From contig QWHP01000114.1 of NCBI GenBank assembly GCA_021404985.1, positions 1 through 8,093 on the forward strand: a stretch of 8,093 nucleotides of DNA, given 5' to 3'. This stretch comes from Actinobacteria bacterium ATB1. Lineage in GTDB: Bacteria > Actinomycetota > Acidimicrobiia > UBA2766. The position numbers and the translations under genes were made by a program. Positions 6,620-8,093 of the stretch are shown one piece after another (position 1 is the stretch's first letter; each line of letters begins with the position of its first letter). Below the pieces are notes generated by a model. That model did not search any database. It saw only the letters and a list, made by a program, of their open reading frames with translations, and was not told where the DNA came from.

Positions 6620-7917
6620 TGGCCGACCTCGTCCTCACCAAGCGGATGATCGAACGTCCCGACGACTCGTGGACCATCGTGGCATACGAGGAGACGGGCG
6701 GCTACGCCGCTCTTCGCCAGGCCTTGGGAGACATGTCCCCCGAGCAGGTCCACGAAGAGGTCAAGGCCTCCGGACTGCGCGGGCGCGGTGGAGCGGGCTT
6801 CCCGACGGGTGTGAAGTGGGGATTCCTGCCCGAGGGTGAGTTTCCCAGGTATCTCGTCGTCAACGGCGACGAGGGTGAGCCGGGCACCTTCAAGGACCGC
6901 ATGCTCATGGAGCGCGACCCGCACCAGCTCGTCGAGGGCGCCGTCATCTCGGCGTACGCGATCGGGGCCGAACACGTCTTCATCTACTGTCGTGGCGAGT
7001 TGCGCAATGCCTACGAGCGACTCTGCCGTGCCGTCGCAGAGGCGCAGGAGAAGGGGTACATCGGAAGCAGTGTCCTCGGATCCGGATTCGGTGTTCGCGT
7101 CACCGTACACAGAGCGGCCGGTGCCTACATCTGTGGTGAGGAGACGGCCCTGCTCACGTCGCTCGAGGGCTACAGGGGATGGCCCCGGCTGAAACCGCCT
7201 TTCCCTGCGGTCAAAGGCCTCTATGCGAGCCCGACGATCGTCAACAACATCGAGACACTCTCGAACGTGCCCTGGATCGTTCGCAACGGGGGCGCGGCGT
7301 ACGCGGCGATGGGAACGGAGAAGTCGCCCGGGACGCGACTCTTCTGCCTCTCCGGGCACGTGAACCGGCCGGGCAACTACGAGATCGAGCTCGGGACCCC
7401 GTTCCGTGAGTTCTTCGACCGATGGGGTCAGGGTGTCCGCGACGGGGGCCGTGTCAAGGCGTTCATTCCCGGTGGGGCATCTGCACCGTGGCTGGACTCC
7501 TCCTCCTTGGATCTCCCGATGGCGATGGAGGCGCTCGACTCCGTCGGGTCGATGCTGGGCTCCGGTGCCATCGTCGTGATGGACGAGACGACGAACGTCG
7601 TCCGGCCCGTATGGAACCTCGTCCACTTCTTCGCGCACGAGTCCTGCGGCCAGTGCACCCCGTGCCGTGAGGGGACACACTGGCTCGAGGACATCCTCGA
7701 GCGGATCGTCGAGGGACGCGGGCGCCGCGCAGATCTCGATCTCCTCCTCGACGTGGCCGACAACATCAGCCCCGGCCTCGGCTGGCCTCCTGCCCAGACG
7801 ACGATCTGCGTGCTGGGACCGTCCGCATGTGCGCCGATCTGGTCGACCCTCCACCTCTTCCGGGATGACTACGAGGCCCTACTTCCGGCCGAGAGCGAGG
7901 TGGCGGCCGGTGCCTGA
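6619..7917 (+). CDS. nuoF: NADH-quinone oxidoreductase subunit F (FMN, NADH site, cluster N3)
   Basis: NuoF oxidises NADH through FMN and passes electrons to the [4Fe-4S] cluster N3. The 432-residue product shows the Gly-rich nucleotide motif GLRGRGGAGFPTGVKW (52-67), the acidic FMN/NADH motif NGDEGEPGTFKDR (82-94) and GAYICGEETAL (168-178). The N3 ligands C343, C346 and C349 lie in ESCGQCTPCREG, and the fourth, C397, in TTICVLG. The gap from the third to the fourth ligand is 48 residues, against 41 in E. coli NuoF and Thermus Nqo1 as I recall them. The extra residues appear to lie around SPGLGWPPAQT just before C397, and another Cys (C404) follows in GPSAC. All catalytic motifs are present, so it should be active. 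It overlaps nuoE by 1 bp and the GTG start of nuoG by 8 bp. Confidence 0.98.
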   Translation: MADLVLTKRMIERPDDSWTIVAYEETGGYAALRQALGDMSPEQVHEEVKASGLRGRGGAGFPTGVKWGFLPEGEFPRYLVVNGDEGEPGTFKDRMLMERDPHQLVEGAVISAYAIGAEHVFIYCRGELRNAYERLCRAVAEAQEKGYIGSSVLGSGFGVRVTVHRAAGAYICGEETALLTSLEGYRGWPRLKPPFPAVKGLYASPTIVNNIETLSNVPWIVRNGGAAYAAMGTEKSPGTRLFCLSGHVNRPGNYEIELGTPFREFFDRWGQGVRDGGRVKAFIPGGASAPWLDSSSLDLPMAMEALDSVGSMLGSGAIVVMDETTNVVRPVWNLVHFFAHESCGQCTPCREGTHWLEDILERIVEGRGRRADLDLLLDVADNISPGLGWPPAQTTICVLGPSACAPIWSTLHLFRDDYEALLPAESEVAAGA

Positions 7918-8093
7918 TCGCAACGCCACCCGAGAGACCGTCGCCATCACGATCGCCGGCCGTGCAGTCCAAGCCCGACCGGGTGAGTGGCTGATCGCCG
8001 AGGCGGAACGAAACGCGGTCTACATCCCGAGGTTCTGCTGGCACCCGCGACTCCGCTCGGTCGCCATGTGCCGCATGTGCCTCGTGGAGATCG
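7910..8093 (+). CDS. nuoG: NADH-quinone oxidoreductase subunit G, N-terminal fragment
   Basis: NuoG is the large Fe-S subunit of the NADH-oxidising arm, carrying a [2Fe-2S] and several [4Fe-4S] clusters. Only the first 61 codons are in the window; the gene continues past the right edge. The visible part is the ferredoxin-like N-terminal domain: TVAITIAGRAVQARPGEWLI (10-29), then YIPRFCWHPRLRSVAMCRMC (38-57) and LVEI. C43, C54 and C57 match the first three ligands of the [2Fe-2S] cluster N1b, with the E. coli spacings of 11 and 3. The start is GTG 7910, overlapping nuoF by 8 bp, with GCGAGG 9 bp upstream (7895-7900). No other start would keep the first beta-strand. The rest of the protein cannot be judged from this window. 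Confidence 0.95.
   Translation, partial: MPDRNATRETVAITIAGRAVQARPGEWLIAEAERNAVYIPRFCWHPRLRSVAMCRMCLVEI

Noticed and set aside
6418..7854. Long minus-strand open frame (478 codons) opposite nuoF
   Set aside because: Same antisense shadow effect; low-complexity translation without motifs, while nuoF is unmistakable.

Overview
The window is a compact, GC-rich (about two thirds G+C by eye, strong G/C at third codon positions) piece of chromosome devoted to aerobic respiration. The closest match from memory is a high-GC actinobacterial genome. The reductase at 1728-2969 carries the motif set of mycobacterial MenJ, and a MenJ-like gene directly before nuoA is an arrangement known from actinobacteria. 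A more precise placement, for example Acidimicrobiia, is only an impression and cannot be proved from the sequence alone.

Layout. Positions 1-692 (minus strand) hold the first 230 codons of ctaB, heme O synthase, which runs off the left edge. A 125-bp gap (693-817) separates it from everything else, which lies on the plus strand, so it should carry divergent promoters. It contains a short perfect palindrome and a 10-bp direct repeat. Next is a secreted lipoprotein (818-1738) with an Ig-like domain followed by a thioredoxin/Sco-like domain with an unusual C-x4-C site. It overlaps by 11 bp a menaquinone-saturating, FAD-dependent reductase of the geranylgeranyl reductase family (menJ-like, 1728-2969). 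After a 96-bp gap comes the respiratory complex I operon in canonical order: nuoA, nuoB, nuoC, nuoD, nuoE, nuoF and the start of nuoG, which is cut by the right edge. All junctions from nuoA to nuoG overlap by 1-8 bp, except a 24-bp gap between nuoB and nuoC.

How the genes work together. NuoE, NuoF and NuoG form the NADH-oxidising arm of complex I. NuoB, NuoC and NuoD carry electrons to the quinone site, and NuoA is part of the membrane arm. MenJ would tune the menaquinone that accepts these electrons. CtaB makes heme O, the precursor of the heme A used by an aa3-type terminal oxidase. The lipoprotein lies on the outer face of the membrane and could help in copper or thiol chemistry for that oxidase, though this is inference. 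The Fe-S ligands that should be visible in NuoB, NuoE, NuoF and the start of NuoG are present, as are the quinone-site residues of NuoD, so I expect a working complex.

I found no mobile element, CRISPR array, RNA gene, defence system or undescribed multi-gene system. The points worth a second look are local: the C-x4-C lipoprotein, an insertion between the N3 cluster ligands of NuoF, a changed C-terminal motif in NuoD, terminal extensions on NuoC and NuoE, start-site ambiguity in nuoD, and the possible operator in the divergent gap.
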